A stretch of DNA of 64,000 nt from Microcebus murinus (Eukaryota > Chordata > Mammalia > Primates > Cheirogaleidae), in contig NC_134120.1 in the NCBI RefSeq assembly GCF_040939455.1, positions 53,459,001 to 53,523,000 on the forward strand, given 5' to 3'. Below, piece after piece: positions 1-10,430 of the stretch; position 1 is the first letter of the stretch, and each line of letters opens with the position of its first letter. The notes under the pieces are model-generated. The model had not been told where the DNA came from. It saw only the letters and a program-made list of their open reading frames with translations, and did no database searches. A program made the translations under genes and the position numbers.

Positions 1-1254
1 AGCTGAAACCATCCCGGTCTCCATTGGTGTTTAGGAAGTTGTGCAAAGATTGGTGAATAAATAATTCAGGGTTGTATGAATGTCTGGATGTTAGGAGTGT
101 TGAGAGTATCTAAAAGCTTGATTCACAGAATGTTTAGTTCTGGGAGAAATTTGGGGGCCTACTTGTGCTTGGCCCCAGGGAACATTTATAGATGATGACA
201 TTTTCTAAGAAAGAAAGAACTTTCACTTGGGATTGACTGAGTTTTGTAAAGCAACATTTCACTGGGGACTCCAATCTTGGAAGTGTTATTCATAAAACAA
301 AGAATATATTATTTTCATTACTGATGGTTGGCAGTTATGCTTCTGTATGTGTGTATGTGTGTTTAAAATGCAGGATGGTAATGATTATTTAGGGTCTTAA
401 GTAACTGTTTAAAAGTCTGTACCATTTAACGGTTAAGCTTTCAGAAATCACTTGTTGAAGACATACGGGAGAAGCAGTCACACTTTATCTAGTGGTGCCA
501 GTTGAAGCTTCTGCTTCACATTCTTGCCATCTGTTTTGGACCTTAGTAAAGATGTTTCCCGAATGTGTTCTCTAATGCACAGGTGGGTAAGCATGTGTCT
601 GGGACTATGGGATGTGTGGATATTCACAGATATTCTGACTCTCCTCCTGGGCATAGAGCAGGATTGCACTTCCCGTTCATTTGGGCATGGGTGTGGGCAT
701 CTGACTTGCTTTGGCCAATTAAATGTCCTTTCTGGGCTGAAGCATTAAAGCCGGTGCTTGTTTCACCACATCCTGTGCCCTGATAACTTGGAATACTTTG
801 GCCCCAGGAGGAGGCTGATTTGGAAAAGAGCCCCAGCTGACAGACAGTGGGTGTGGAGTATGAGCAAGAAATGATGCATTCCTTGATATTTGTGATTGTT
901 ATTATAGTGTAACTGGCTAATAGAACCCATAAAGTGCTAGGTTCTTTTTGAGGAGAAGTGTGCTTGAGAGGCCCATTGGTATTTCCTTACTTTAGGCTGA
1001 TTGGAGAAATCCCCATGGTTATGTGATGAGGGATAGACAAACCAAGCCCTCGGCTGCTAAACAGGAGTAGCTGTGCAAGGCAATAGCCCTTCTCTTTGGT
1101 GTGTCTCTGTCTGTCTGTCACATAGTCACTATAATTGCCAAGCAAGGTAGATTCATGATCCTTTCACGGGGCCAGAGCTGGGGGCATGTGGAGGGGTACA
1201 TTCTAGACCTACTCTCCTCAAATGTACCTCAGTGAATTATAAAATCGGCTTTTC
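1..1254. other. Unassigned unique-looking DNA
   Basis: No gene, exon or repeat could be recognised here. Open frames near 478-783 overlap each other on both strands and show no protein family, so they look like chance. Base composition is ordinary for an AT-leaning mammalian intergenic or intronic stretch. Confidence 0.5.
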
Positions 1255-1370
1255 ACAAATGTTCTTTACCCTTCACAAAGCCCTGGGAGTTTGGAGATAT
1301 ATGCATTTTGTGGATGGGGAATTGAAGCTGAGAGAAGGTAAGTAATACACTCAGATCATCCACATGGCCA
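1255..1370 (-). repeat. MIR fragment (antisense)
   Basis: The text has the order seen in reverse-complement MIR: a 'ccct-gag' run, a 'gatggggaa-tgaagctgagag' stretch and then 'aggtaagtaa'. The copy is heavily diverged and its ends are approximate. MIR is an ancient tRNA-derived SINE of mammals, so it carries no lineage information. Confidence 0.45.
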
Positions 1371-1534
1371 TCGCCTCACCGAACCAGCTTCAAAGATCCT
1401 TTGACTCAAAAGTGAATACTCTTTGTGGTGCATTATCACATGACTTTTGAGTATAATTTATAGACATTGTTCAAAGAGGCAGAAATATTTGAAACTGTAC
1501 AAGGCCCACTTTAATAAATAACAATAATAAAATA

Positions 1535-1700
1535 ATAATAGTAGCTAAAACTGATGTAGTGCTTACTGTATACTCCATTGTTCTAAGTTCTTTATTAATA
1601 CATTTAATCTTCATAACCCTATGAGTAGGTAATCAGATGAGGCAGCAAAGGCACAGAGAAGTTAAGAAACGTGACCAAGGTCACAAAGCTGATAATTGGT
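1535..1700 (-). repeat. MIR SINE (antisense)
   Basis: This stretch follows the reverse-complement MIR core: 'gtgcttactgt', 'taatcttcataaccctatgag', then 'cacagagaagttaag' and 'ccaaggtcacaaagct'. The run of matching words in the right order makes the assignment firm, although the copy is old. It sits directly left of the antisense L1 fragment. Confidence 0.75.
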
Positions 1701-1779
1701 AAACTGAAATTTGGTTGTAGAATCCTTGCTCTGAAGAACCAGTCTTTGAAAGTCTGTTAAATGAAGATGAAAAGAATAT

Positions 1780-2672
1780 TCTTTTTTTAAATACCTTTTT
1801 TTAAAGAACAGCTTTGGGTTCATAGTAAAATTGAGAAGAAGGTGCAGAGAGTTCCCAGATACACCCTGCCCCCACACATGTACAGCCTCCCCCATGAGCA
1901 ACAGCTCCACAGAGTGATACATTGTTACAACTGATGAACCTGCACTGACACATCATTATCACCCATAGATAGTTTACAGTAGTTAGGGTTCACACTTTGT
2001 GTTGTGCTTTCTGTGGGTTTGAATAAATATATAATGGCATGTATCCATTATTATAATATCAGGCAGATTATTTATACTGCCCTAAGAATCCTCTGTGCTC
2101 TACCTATACATCCATCACCTGAATCCAAGCCTGGCAACCACTGATCTTTTTATTGTCTCTATAGTAGTTTTGCCTTTTCCAGAATGTCATATAGTTGGAA
2201 TAACACAATATGCAGCCTTTTCAGACTGGCTTCTTTCACTTAGTAATGTGCATTTAAGTTTACCCATGTCTTTTTGTGGCTTGATAGCTCATTTCTTTTT
2301 AGTGCTGAATAAGACTCCATTTTCTGATTTACCATGGTTTATTTATCCATTCACCTATTGAATGACATCTTGGTTGCTTCCAAGTTTTGGAAATTATGAA
2401 TAAAGCTTCTGTAAACATCCATATGCAGGTTTTTTTGTGGACAGAAGTTTTCAGCTTCTTTGGGTAAATTCAAAGGAATGCGATCACTGGATCATATGGT
2501 AAGCGTATGTTTAGTTTTGTAAGAAACTGTCAAACTCTCTTCCAAAGTGGCCATGCCATTTTGCATTCCCAGCATCAATGAATGAAGGTTCCTGTTGGTA
2601 ACAACCTAACATCCTAACCAGCATTCGACAGTGTCAGTGTTCTGGATTTTGACCATCCTAATAGGTATATGA
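1780..2672 (-). mobile_element. L1 3' end (old mammalian L1), antisense
   Basis: This is the reverse complement of an L1 3' portion. It runs from the 3' UTR ('ggttcatagtaaaattgag', 'gcagagagttcccagata', 'cactgatctttttattgtc') into the end of ORF2 ('cacctattgaatgacatctt', 'aattatgaataaagcttctg', 'catttgcattcccagca'). The copy is 5'-truncated and full of substitutions, so it is long dead. The same L1 group appears in sense orientation at 27603-29600, which supports the call. An open frame at 2095-2361 on the plus strand is an antisense shadow and not a gene. Confidence 0.85.
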
Positions 2673-2788
2673 GAAGAGTATTCTAAGAATTGAATTTTTC
2701 TAAATAATAATTTATAAATTATTTTCTACATTTTCTGAAATGTGTAGTTTATGGTTCTTTTTTCAGTTTAAGAGTTCTAAAATATGTA

Positions 2789-2792
2789 CCGT
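2789..2792. repeat. Left target-site duplication of solo LTR (CCGT)
   Basis: CCGT stands directly before the TG that opens the LTR, and the same four bases follow its terminal CA at 3360-3363. A 4-bp duplication is what gammaretrovirus-like (class I) integrases typically make. Confidence 0.8.
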
Positions 2793-3002
2793 TGATGCGG
2801 AAAATGTCGGGCGCCAAGACGCGGCCGCTTGCCGCCTCCCTGTGGTTCCACATCTCCGGGGGCTAGTGCTGCGCGTGGCCAGTTAAAGGCACACTGCTGG
2901 GGCCGGCCCCGCAGCATACAGCCGGCCAGGACCCTGAGTGCTGCAATGCCCCAGGCCCACTTGCGGCTACCTGTTTCCAGCCACGCTGCCTGCATGATCC
3001 TG

Positions 3003-3133
3003 ATTGGGTAATTTTTGAATCCCGCTGTTTTTGATTGGATATTAAAGCTTGTTGTTGATTGGATGTTAAAGCTGTTGCTGATTGGATGTTAAAGCTTGTT
3101 GCTAATTGGATGTTAAAGCTTGTAGTTGATTGG
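3003..3133 (+). promoter_or_regulatory. Tandem inverted-CCAAT (ATTGG) array in LTR U3
   Basis: ATTGG occurs at 3003, 3034, 3058, 3081, 3105 and 3129. The last five are spaced 24, 23, 24 and 24 bp apart within a repeated unit of the form GATTGGATGTTAAAGCTTGT. ATTGG is the reverse of CCAAT, the core bound by NF-Y, so this is a probable enhancer array of the LTR. The open frame at 3059-3247 merely translates the repeat and is not a gene. Function in the host is not shown by the sequence. Confidence 0.6.
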
Positions 3134-3250
3134 ATGCTTCTTGAGCCCTACCAAAGGAGTAAAATCAGGGGCAGAAGGGCAGGAAGGGGGAGAACATCGG
3201 AAGACAAGAAGAGAGCTGTAACACTAGGTGTGCTGAACCTGCTGTAGAAG

Positions 3251-3256
3251 AATAAA
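3251..3256 (+). terminator. LTR polyadenylation signal AATAAA
   Basis: AATAAA lies about 100 bp before the 3' end of the LTR, the expected place for the R-region signal. It sets the LTR on the plus strand. Confidence 0.65.
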
Positions 3257-3359
3257 GGCTGTTCTCCGACTCTTCATGTGCCGCTCGGTTCTTTCCCTGG
3301 TCAGATGAATAAGAGCTGTAACAAGGGCTGTAACGCTAGCTGTACACACTGCTGCAACA

Positions 3360-3363
3360 CCGT
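3360..3363. repeat. Right target-site duplication of solo LTR (CCGT)
   Basis: CCGT directly follows the terminal CA of the LTR and matches 2789-2792 exactly. Confidence 0.8.
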
Positions 3364-4500
3364 GTATATGCATTATTGCTTTATCTTTCGAGTTTCTACT
3401 ACCTCCACCCCCTAGGTCCCCTTACCCTTGCAGCCCATGGTTCATGGTGGGGGATAGGCCTCTCAAGTTGCTATGAGAGGAACCGATACTGGGCTCCCAA
3501 CGGTCTATATGGTATTCCCAGTGGTCTGTGATGGCCTCCCTATTTTATCTGTTTTGTCCTTTGAAAAAGAGCTGTTGATGATGGGGCTGTGTTCTGTAGA
3601 ATGAAAACAATTAGAGGGAGAGACACACTAGAGAAGAATCTTGGGACTGTGCCTGAGATTTGTCAGTCATCAAGAGGTGCTGTCATGTGGAACCCTAAGG
3701 GGCACAAATGCGGCTGAGCAGGCATGGGTGCTGGGTCACCGTGGGCTGCCTGTGGCAGGCCCCGGGGAAATAGGGTGGCTGCACAGAGGCAAGCCCCAAG
3801 TCAGGCTGGGAGCCCTCCTGCCAGGGTAGAGGGGTCAGAGAAGTGGGGACCAGGTGAAAAGAACCTTACTGCCTATCAACATTAGGCTGCTAGGAGAAGC
3901 TAGACTCCTCTTTTTAAAATATATATATATTTTTTAATCTGAGCAAGTCAAGAATGAAATACTTGGCTGGGCCTGGTTTTATTTGTGTATGTATCTGTGT
4001 TAAGGAGAGAGAAAGAGAACCAAAAAATGGAGTTGTTGAAACAAGCCAAAGTTCAGCCAAGTTCTCATCTGAACCCATAATCCCTCCAAGATTTTTTCCA
4101 GGCATAAGAGGAAAAATCATTTTCTAAAACTTTCCATTTCTGATTTTTCTGTGATTCTGGGCAGTCAAATTTGTGTAAAATTTTTAGATACTTTTTTATT
4201 CATAAATCCTCAGCATATTAATCTTGCTTATTTTAATTTGAATTTTTGGAAATTATAATTTTCTATTTTTCTTCTTGGTGTAAGGTGATTTCTTGCTGGG
4301 TGATATTAATATTTTACAATTTAGTTACTTCAAATGATTTTGCTTTTACTTGAAATCTTACCTTTATCTGAAAATATTGTATCTGTTCTTTGTCAAAATC
4401 AGTTTTTAACCTTTTTTCTGGTTAAAAGAGCCCTGTATTATTATTGTTGGAAGAAATGAAAAATACTTGGAAGTACTAAAAGGAGAATAAAATATAATCC
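3364..4500. other. Unassigned DNA with a short TA-rich run
   Basis: Nothing here matches a gene or a repeat I can name. A short TA-rich stretch lies near 3917-3932. The right part (4100-4500) is very AT-rich. Confidence 0.45.
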
Positions 4501-4509
4501 AATTACTCA

Positions 4510-4890
4510 GAGAAGCACTATTAACAATTTTTTTTGTGTGTGTGTATGTTTTTCTAGATTTCCATGCATGTATACAGGGGCTGTCCGGAAAGTATCCAGC
4601 CACATAACCATTCTCATTATATTAACAATGGCTGTATACTTTCCGGACAGCCCTCCTATGTGCATTATATATGTATACTTAACTTTTGTGTATAATAGTG
4701 AATTTGCTATATATGCAGTTTTTATGTCCTGCCTTTTTTAATGGTCAAGATCATCTTTTTTCGTGTGGGAAATAATGTTGGAAAATATGATTTTAATAGC
4801 TGCATATGTTTAAATACTATTTAATTAATAATGCTACATTGAACATCTTTACTTCCATGTTTTTATGATGGTTAATAGTTTATGTGAGAG
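4510..4890 (-). repeat. Old L1-like fragment (antisense), host of the MITE
   Basis: The text around the MITE reads like the reverse complement of an old L1 3' region: 'catttccatgcatgtata', 'taatagctgcatatgtt' and 'atgctacattgaacatctt'. The match is weak and the family uncertain. If right, the MITE landed inside a much older L1. Confidence 0.4.
4575..4656. mobile_element. Mariner-type MITE (about 82 bp)
   Basis: Two 25-bp arms, 4578-4602 and 4629-4653, are inverted copies of each other with one mismatch. Both carry the word GGCTGTCCGGAAAGTA. They are separated by 26 bp, and a TA stands on each side at 4573-4574 and 4657-4658, the dinucleotide duplicated by Tc1/mariner elements. The size is close to that of human MADE1, but the ends are unrelated to it. 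No transposase could fit, so movement would need one supplied in trans. The near-perfect arms argue for a younger age than the surrounding repeats. The subfamily is not known to me. Confidence 0.75.
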
Positions 4891-4919
4891 ATGATTAAGG
4901 CCTAGAGTATTAAAAATAA

Positions 4920-5100
4920 TTCCTAGTCACAAACCCTACCTATATGATAGGTACTAGATACTTACCCCCAGAACAACCATGTGAGGTAGGTGGCATTGCC
5001 CCCGCCTAAAGAAAGAAACTGGTACCTGGAGCTGGTTGGCCATGGAGGTAGACACGGGACTTTTGGGACTCAGCCCCAGTTCTTCACCATTCCTCTATTC
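4920..5100 (-). repeat. MIR SINE (antisense), diverged
   Basis: The order 'gataggtactagatactta', 'acaaccatgtgaggtaggtggcattgcccc', 'gaaact' and 'gactcagccccagttctt' follows reverse-complement MIR. The ends are approximate. Confidence 0.5.
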
Positions 5101-5269
5101 TGGCTTGGGCACACACGGAGAGCACTATGGGACCAAATTATGAGAATAGGACTATTGAAAATTGTATGAGAGAAAGCTGTTATTATTAAATATTAATATC
5201 TGTCCATGTTGGTGGGTCTGAACCCACATTGATAGGTGCAGACTGGAAACTATCATACAAATCCTCTTC

Positions 5270-5440
5270 CCCAGCTTCTGGAATTTTACATCTTAAAAAA
5301 ATGAGATATCCAGAAGTAAAGTGATTTTCCTAAGGCCATACAACTAAATATTCATAGCTGTGAATGGGACCATAATTCCCAGCAGCTGGTCTTCCATGTT
5401 CTTTCTGCTGTGCTGGACTCCACAGGCTTCCTAAAGAATG
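5270..5440 (-). repeat. MIR SINE fragment (antisense)
   Basis: Words such as 'aagtgattttcctaaggccatacaacta' and 'ggtcttccatgttctttctgctgtgctg' follow the reverse-complement MIR tail. The copy is old and its edges are uncertain. Confidence 0.5.
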
Positions 5441-5544
5441 AAGACTAGAGGTCCTAATTTTTTATTTGTGATGAGGTCAGACTACATCTATAAAAGAACA
5501 TCTTCCCAAAATTATCTATTTTGAAACCAGTATCTACTGAACTA

Positions 5545-5762
5545 CAAGTGTGGCAATACTTAGACTGGCTGTATTTGAATCCTAGCTCTGCTGTTTTCTG
5601 GCTGCGTAGCCTGAGCAAGTTACTTATCTTCTCTGTGCCTCAGTTTCTTCTTCTGTAAATGGAGACAACAATAGGATATACTGCAAGGGGTTGCTGTGAA
5701 GGCTACATGAATGCACTGTTCAGAGCTCCTAGAATGGTGCCTGGTGTGTAGCGAGCCTTGTG
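5545..5762 (+). repeat. MIR SINE (sense), nearly full length
   Basis: The element reads in the sense direction: 'tttgaatcctagctctgctgtt', 'gagcaagttacttatcttctctgtgcctcagtttcttcttctgtaaatgga', then 'gggttgctgtgaaggctacatga' and 'gaatggtgcctggtgtgtag'. This is one of the best-preserved MIRs in the window. Confidence 0.9.
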
Positions 5763-6469
5763 TAGATGACACACACACAAGGCTCCATCTGCTGCTGTGT
5801 CATGGGCTGCTGTTTCAGTAACCAGGCACCATTTCTTTCCAGCTCCCTCCATTAGTTACAATTTTCAAGGACCTCGAAGGAGTCATTTTTATGCCTCTAA
5901 TAAAATTTACAGAAACTCCACAAGAGCTCGAAATGTACCTATAGTTGTCATTGAGCATATATATTTAGGGAGAGTAATAAGATAAAAGCTTTTGTGAAAA
6001 AAGCTTTTAAAAGGCTAAGACTCCAGGTTCAAAGGTCTTTTTAAGCAGGCACTAGAATGTCATCTTGAATATGTTTCCTTTGTGTCTTAATATGAACGTA
6101 GTTAAAACAAAACAAAAAGAAACAATCTAATAGTTTATCAATAAGTCAGATATTTCCAGATATGCTTTCACTTACGAGTGATTTGCCAACTCTTATCAAA
6201 TTGAATACAAATGTCTGATTTAAAAAATCTAGTTTCCCACACTCTTTGATTCAGTTTGTTATTTTTGGCTTAAAAATAAAGAAAGACCATGGCCTAATCC
6301 CTGCCCTGTGGTGAAATTATATTGCAAGGTAAGGGGATAGGAAGTAAAGCTTTCCATTAGAATAAACCCCTTCATGTTTTCTTGAATGAAAAGGTTGGGA
6401 GTTCGCAGGGTGTTGGAGAATCATCAAGATGCATTCACTCTGTCTTCGTCATCATCTGTAAAGTTGCAG
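5763..6469. other. Unassigned DNA
   Basis: No gene or repeat was recognised. A short CA run (5770-5780) starts the segment. The remainder is AT-rich single-copy-looking sequence. Confidence 0.45.
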
Positions 6470-6605
6470 TGAGACCAATCTAAAACCCAGGTCCACAGTG
6501 TCCAGTTGAAACAGGTCACTCATGTCTCTCAGCTTCATTTTTCTGAAAAGTAGAGATAATACTTCCTACTGTGAGGTGTGAAGGAGTTAACATTTGTGAA
6601 AGTGT
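6470..6605 (+). repeat. MIR SINE fragment (sense)
   Basis: The order 'ggtcactcatgtctctcagcttcatttttctgaaaagtagagataatacttcctac' and then 'gtgaggtgtgaaggagttaacattt' matches the MIR core and 3' half in sense orientation. It is diverged. Confidence 0.6.
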
Positions 6606-8700
6606 CTAATGGGAGGCTTTCATAATTTCAGCACTTTTCCCTCTGATGTTCACTGGGGAGAGAAAGGGCTGTATAAACCCACCCTCCAAACTTAGTGTTC
6701 CAAAGCAGGACTTCATTCTAGGTTTGTTTTTAAACAAGGTTATTTTCTTATACTGTCCAATTGGGTAATATGACAGTGGAAATGCCATGCTCTCTGTGAG
6801 ACATGCACTTGAGTTTGGCAAAGACAGTTTTCCCCACCCTCATTTAAAAGGGCTTCAAAATCTTTGGACTTTAGCAGACTTCTTAGAGGAAAGGGACACA
6901 CAGAGGCCTTCCTTTCTCCCAGGAATACAGCTGGTGGCTTCATGAGCATAAGGGGCCAGGCTAGAGCGAGGTTGTCCTGTGTATAACCCTGGGTCCCCTT
7001 GCTCAGGGTCTAAGCCTGACCTGTGTTACTCTGGGTTCCATGCTGGGATTGGCTGGGTTATAAGTTGTGAGATTTTGACATGCTTTTGTGCTTTATCCAG
7101 TCATATCCCCCCTCCCCGGGGGATTCATCATACTTAGCTGTCCCTTGCCCAGACAGGGGGCTTCATACCCTATCACCCACTGTGCAGGTGGCTTAGTGTC
7201 CTTCCCCCATGCAGAGGGACTTCCCTGGTCTCCTTCCTCTTCTTAAGGTTCTGGGGTGACTCACACTAAAATATTGACAGAATTGGGATTCCCGTGGAAG
7301 TGATTGTTTCTGTCCCTGCTGTTCCCAAACACCTCCTGACCCCATGGGCTTGCATGACCAGCCGTGCTATCTTTACTCTGGGCAGAACATCTTCCCTTTT
7401 CACTTTTTGGCCACCAAACACTTCAGTCCTTTTGAGTCTCAGCCCTGGGCCTTTCTTTCCCTTTGCAGGGTTATAGCTCCCTCCCTCCTGGTTTAGTCTA
7501 GGGATCAGGCAGGGAGGTAGCCGACTCTCCATTCTCCTGAGGCCTGTGTTCTAAAACCATTCTGTTCTCGGCCTCCCCGGCCCTCGCATGAGCTGCTTTC
7601 TTCCCAGAGCACTGGCCCTTCCCAGTGACCACCTGTTTTTTGGGTGAAGGTTGGGGGTAGACTCTCAGCCTTGGGCTACATGGAAAGGGAGCCTCTGGTG
7701 AGGCTCTGTTCATTCCAGCAGGTATTTGGGAAGCACTTTGCAGGCCCTGTGCTAAGGAAGCACGAAGACAGGACCATCAGGGTAGGCACCCGAGCTACAG
7801 CAGTGGGGGTTCTTGGGCCCTGCTTATCTGAAATGCCTCCTTATCATTTCAGGTGGGGGTTTGTGGTAGAGAGTAGAACTACACTTTAACTCAGTGATTT
7901 TTCCCTGACTGAATGACCTCTAGAAGGAGCAACAAGGAGACTGATAGTCGAGTCTGGTTAGGAAGCTGGGTATTGTAGGGGTGCCACAGTGACTAGAGTT
8001 AGAGTTCTGCTTATCCCAAACGAGAGACCGTGTGCAAATGGGAATCCTGGTGTGTGCAACTCTAGTTACTTCTCTTTGAAAACAAAAAGCTACCTTATCT
8101 TTCCTAAAATAATTTAAAGTGTTTTCAGGTGGCCATATGACAAATATATTTCAATAAGTAATATAAAAATATGTGTATATGTCAAAATACATATTCGATA
8201 AGCCACTGTTAGTTTCTTTATACCAGAATGGATTTTTAAAAGTGTCTGAAACATTCACTGTTTCTCACTTTAATATCAATGCATTAAAATAATTCAGCAA
8301 CAAAAAATGACAAGTAGTTTAATGATTCTACTTAAAATTAATGCAACTAATGTATTTTTGTTATTCCCCAGTGTACTATTGTTGCAAAGTAGTTATTGTC
8401 TTTGAAATGAGAGCTTAAAAAGATAATATAACTTTCTGAAAATTGCAGCTATGGTACAGAAAGAAACATGATTCTAAATCATACATGTCTTATACCATTT
8501 TATTTAAAAGAATGAGATATTTAAATTATAGTATGGTCTGTCAAAACCATTAGTTGACATTTTAAGAGTCACTTAAAGAATGTTCTTTAATTTAAACTAA
8601 GAGCAAAATTAAACTGGAATTCACTTCCATTTATTTTTTTTCTTATATTCAAAAATTTAAAAGTTTTTCAATTCTAGTTTTGTCCATGATTATTAAAAAT
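6606..8700. other. Unassigned DNA; GC-richer block followed by AT-rich block
   Basis: The left part (about 6950-7890) is richer in G+C than its surroundings and holds several overlapping short open frames on both strands, none with a recognisable domain. A short stretch at 7709-7775 ('aggtatttgggaagcactttgcaggccctgtgct') resembles an old MIR/L2-type repeat. From 7900 to 8700 the DNA is AT-rich with no assigned feature. Confidence 0.4.
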
Positions 8701-8702
8701 TC

Positions 8703-8825
8703 AGTCATTCAGCAGATAATTGAGTGTCCTCTCTGTGTCAGGCACTGTTCTAAATGCTATTAATAGTAGTGATAAAGAAAGTAGACACAAAATCTTGTCT
8801 TCAGGGAGCTCACATTCTATGTATG
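8703..8825. repeat. Ancient L2/MIR-type repeat fragment
   Basis: The text 'attcagcagataattgagtgtcctctctgtgtcaggcactgttctaaatgct' followed by 'cttcagggagctcacattct' is a common ancient mammalian interspersed repeat. I do not separate the L2 and MIR families with confidence here. Confidence 0.55.
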
Positions 8826-8945
8826 TACTTTCTATGAGACAGGCACTAGGCTGTGTTCTTTCCATGTATGTAACAGCCCAAAGAGGAGGGCAGTGGTATT
8901 ATCCCAGTTTAACAAGTGAGGAAGCTGCAACTTAGTGAGGTTTGC
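8826..8945 (-). repeat. MIR SINE fragment (antisense)
   Basis: The words 'gacaggcactaggctgtgttctttccatgtatgtaa', 'gtattatcccagttta' and 'gaggaagctgcaacttagtgaggtt' match the reverse-complement MIR core. It directly abuts the preceding fragment. Confidence 0.6.
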
Positions 8946-9354
8946 AGTTTCCAGTTCATCTCTGTCTTCCCTGAGGCTGGATTCATGACCACTGCTGTGC
9001 AGCTGTTCTCTTTAGAGACCTCTTTAACCATTGAGTTAGCTTCATGAGGAATTGTCCTGGAACGACTTAGATTTGGCATTGGGATCTGTGCTTCAGAATG
9101 AGGGTGGACACATGGGAGCAGCCCCAGAGGAAACTCAACCTGGTGAGGGTGCCAGTCCTGTCCTATGAGGGCAATTGTGAGGAATTTCTGACTAGGATCT
9201 GTGGGTAGAAGGTTCGGGAGGCAAGGTTCACGTCAGCGTAAGGAGGAGCTGTCTAACCTGTCTGCAGAAGGGATGGATTGCCACATTAAATGCTGAGTTG
9301 TGGCTGGAGATCTGGGACTTGTGGTGTGGTTCAGGGGATTCAGGTGTTAGATGA

Positions 9355-9490
9355 TGATGGTATCAGGTTCCCAAACCTGCTTATCAGAATGATCCAGTTG
9401 CTTGTTGAAAGGATATGTTCTGGCTGCCCTGAGATGGTTTGATTCATTAGATTTAGGGTGGAGCTTGAATATCTGACTTTTAAATCAACA
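9355..9490 (+). repeat. MER5-like hAT DNA transposon fragment
   Basis: The order 'ggttcccaaacctgcttatcagaatgatccag', 'gcttgttgaaa' and 'ggtttgattcattagatttagggtggagc' resembles MER5A, a non-autonomous hAT-Charlie element. It is heavily diverged. A 129-codon minus-strand open frame crossing it (9340-9729) has no domain and is treated as chance. Confidence 0.5.
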
Positions 9491-9959
9491 TCATAGATCA
9501 CCCATTTGCTAGATGACACCCATAGAGTGTGGTAGGGTACAGCAGAGCTCACAGATGTACAAAAGCCTTTTTTTGAGGAGAGCATATGTAATGTTTTAGA
9601 AACTGAAAGGCCAACTTTACAGTTACACTTGAGAGTGAACGGCCGTTTTATTAAAGGAAAAAGTGGAGATACAGATGTGGGCCAGAAATCAGAGATTCTG
9701 CTGACCCACGTTAAAGGTCTTAAGTGCATTTGGGAATTGCATTGAGCCTAGAGCCACACCAAAATTGTGTGGTGTGTAAATGTGAGCACACACACAAAAT
9801 ACACATAATATTTTTAAAGATCACTTAGGCTATAAAGGAATGGATTTCAAAATGTGGATGGAGTAGGGCAAGAGTGGGTGGCCATAGATTGGGCAGTAGA
9901 CTATTGAAGCATTACAGTGGCAATGGGAAATGAGGAGGTATTTGGAAGCTAAAGCCAGC

Positions 9960-10430
9960 TGGACTTGATGATAGACTGGAAAATGTGGTACGGGCAAGTG
10001 GGGCACTAAGGGTGGAGAGTGATGCAGTTACTCATCCAAGGAACCCTGGTGGCAGAGCAGGTTTGTGGGAATGTCTTAAATATATGGCATTTAAGGCCCT
10101 TGAGATAGCCACTCTGAGAATGCTGTTGGGTGGTTGGATATGCCAGATGGGAGCTCAGGAGGAGAGATGAAAAGAGTTCAAGCTAAGGGGGTAGATGAAA
10201 TCATATAGGGAGCAAAGAAGAGTGTTACCAGGGGTTCCTGGGCTGAGAGTATGCACTCCTGATATTGAAGGCCTGGTGGAGGAGGAGGACAACCAGGGCA
10301 GTGGGTGTCACCACGGAGCACTAAGAAGAGGGAGTTTTCAGATGGTGAAGTAGTCAAAAAAGTAATAAAGATGGGACCTGAGAAGATGGCCTTGGATTCA
10401 ATGGCCTGGGATCTCTGTGCCTTTAGCGAG
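9960..10430. repeat. Ancient interspersed repeat, family not named
   Basis: The stretch with 'ggcatttaaggcccttgag', 'gttgggtggttggatatgcc' and 'gggagctcaggaggagag' belongs to a repetitive type also seen on both sides of the Alu near 36.3 kb. I recognise the type as a common old mammalian repeat but cannot name it reliably. Confidence 0.4.

Larger units (their letters stand above)
2793..3359 (+). mobile_element. Solo LTR of a class I-like endogenous retrovirus
   Basis: The element is 567 bp, starts TGATGCGG, ends GCTGCAACA (TG...CA) and is flanked on both sides by CCGT. Its first 200 bp are GC- and CpG-rich and contain a GCGGCCGC site at 2821-2828. The middle holds regularly spaced ATTGG boxes (3003-3133). 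An AATAAA at 3251-3256 marks the likely R-region polyadenylation signal and fixes the orientation as plus. The last 100 bp repeat the word 'GCTGTAAC', a word also found near the ends of some primate class I LTRs such as LTR12, which likewise carries CCAAT arrays. No internal retroviral genes or second LTR are present, so the copy is a recombination-derived solo LTR. I do not know its family name; the retroviral class is inferred from the 4-bp duplication. Confidence 0.8.

Noticed and set aside
3059..3247. 62-residue repetitive protein
   Set aside because: It is only a translation of the 24-bp ATTGG array in the LTR.
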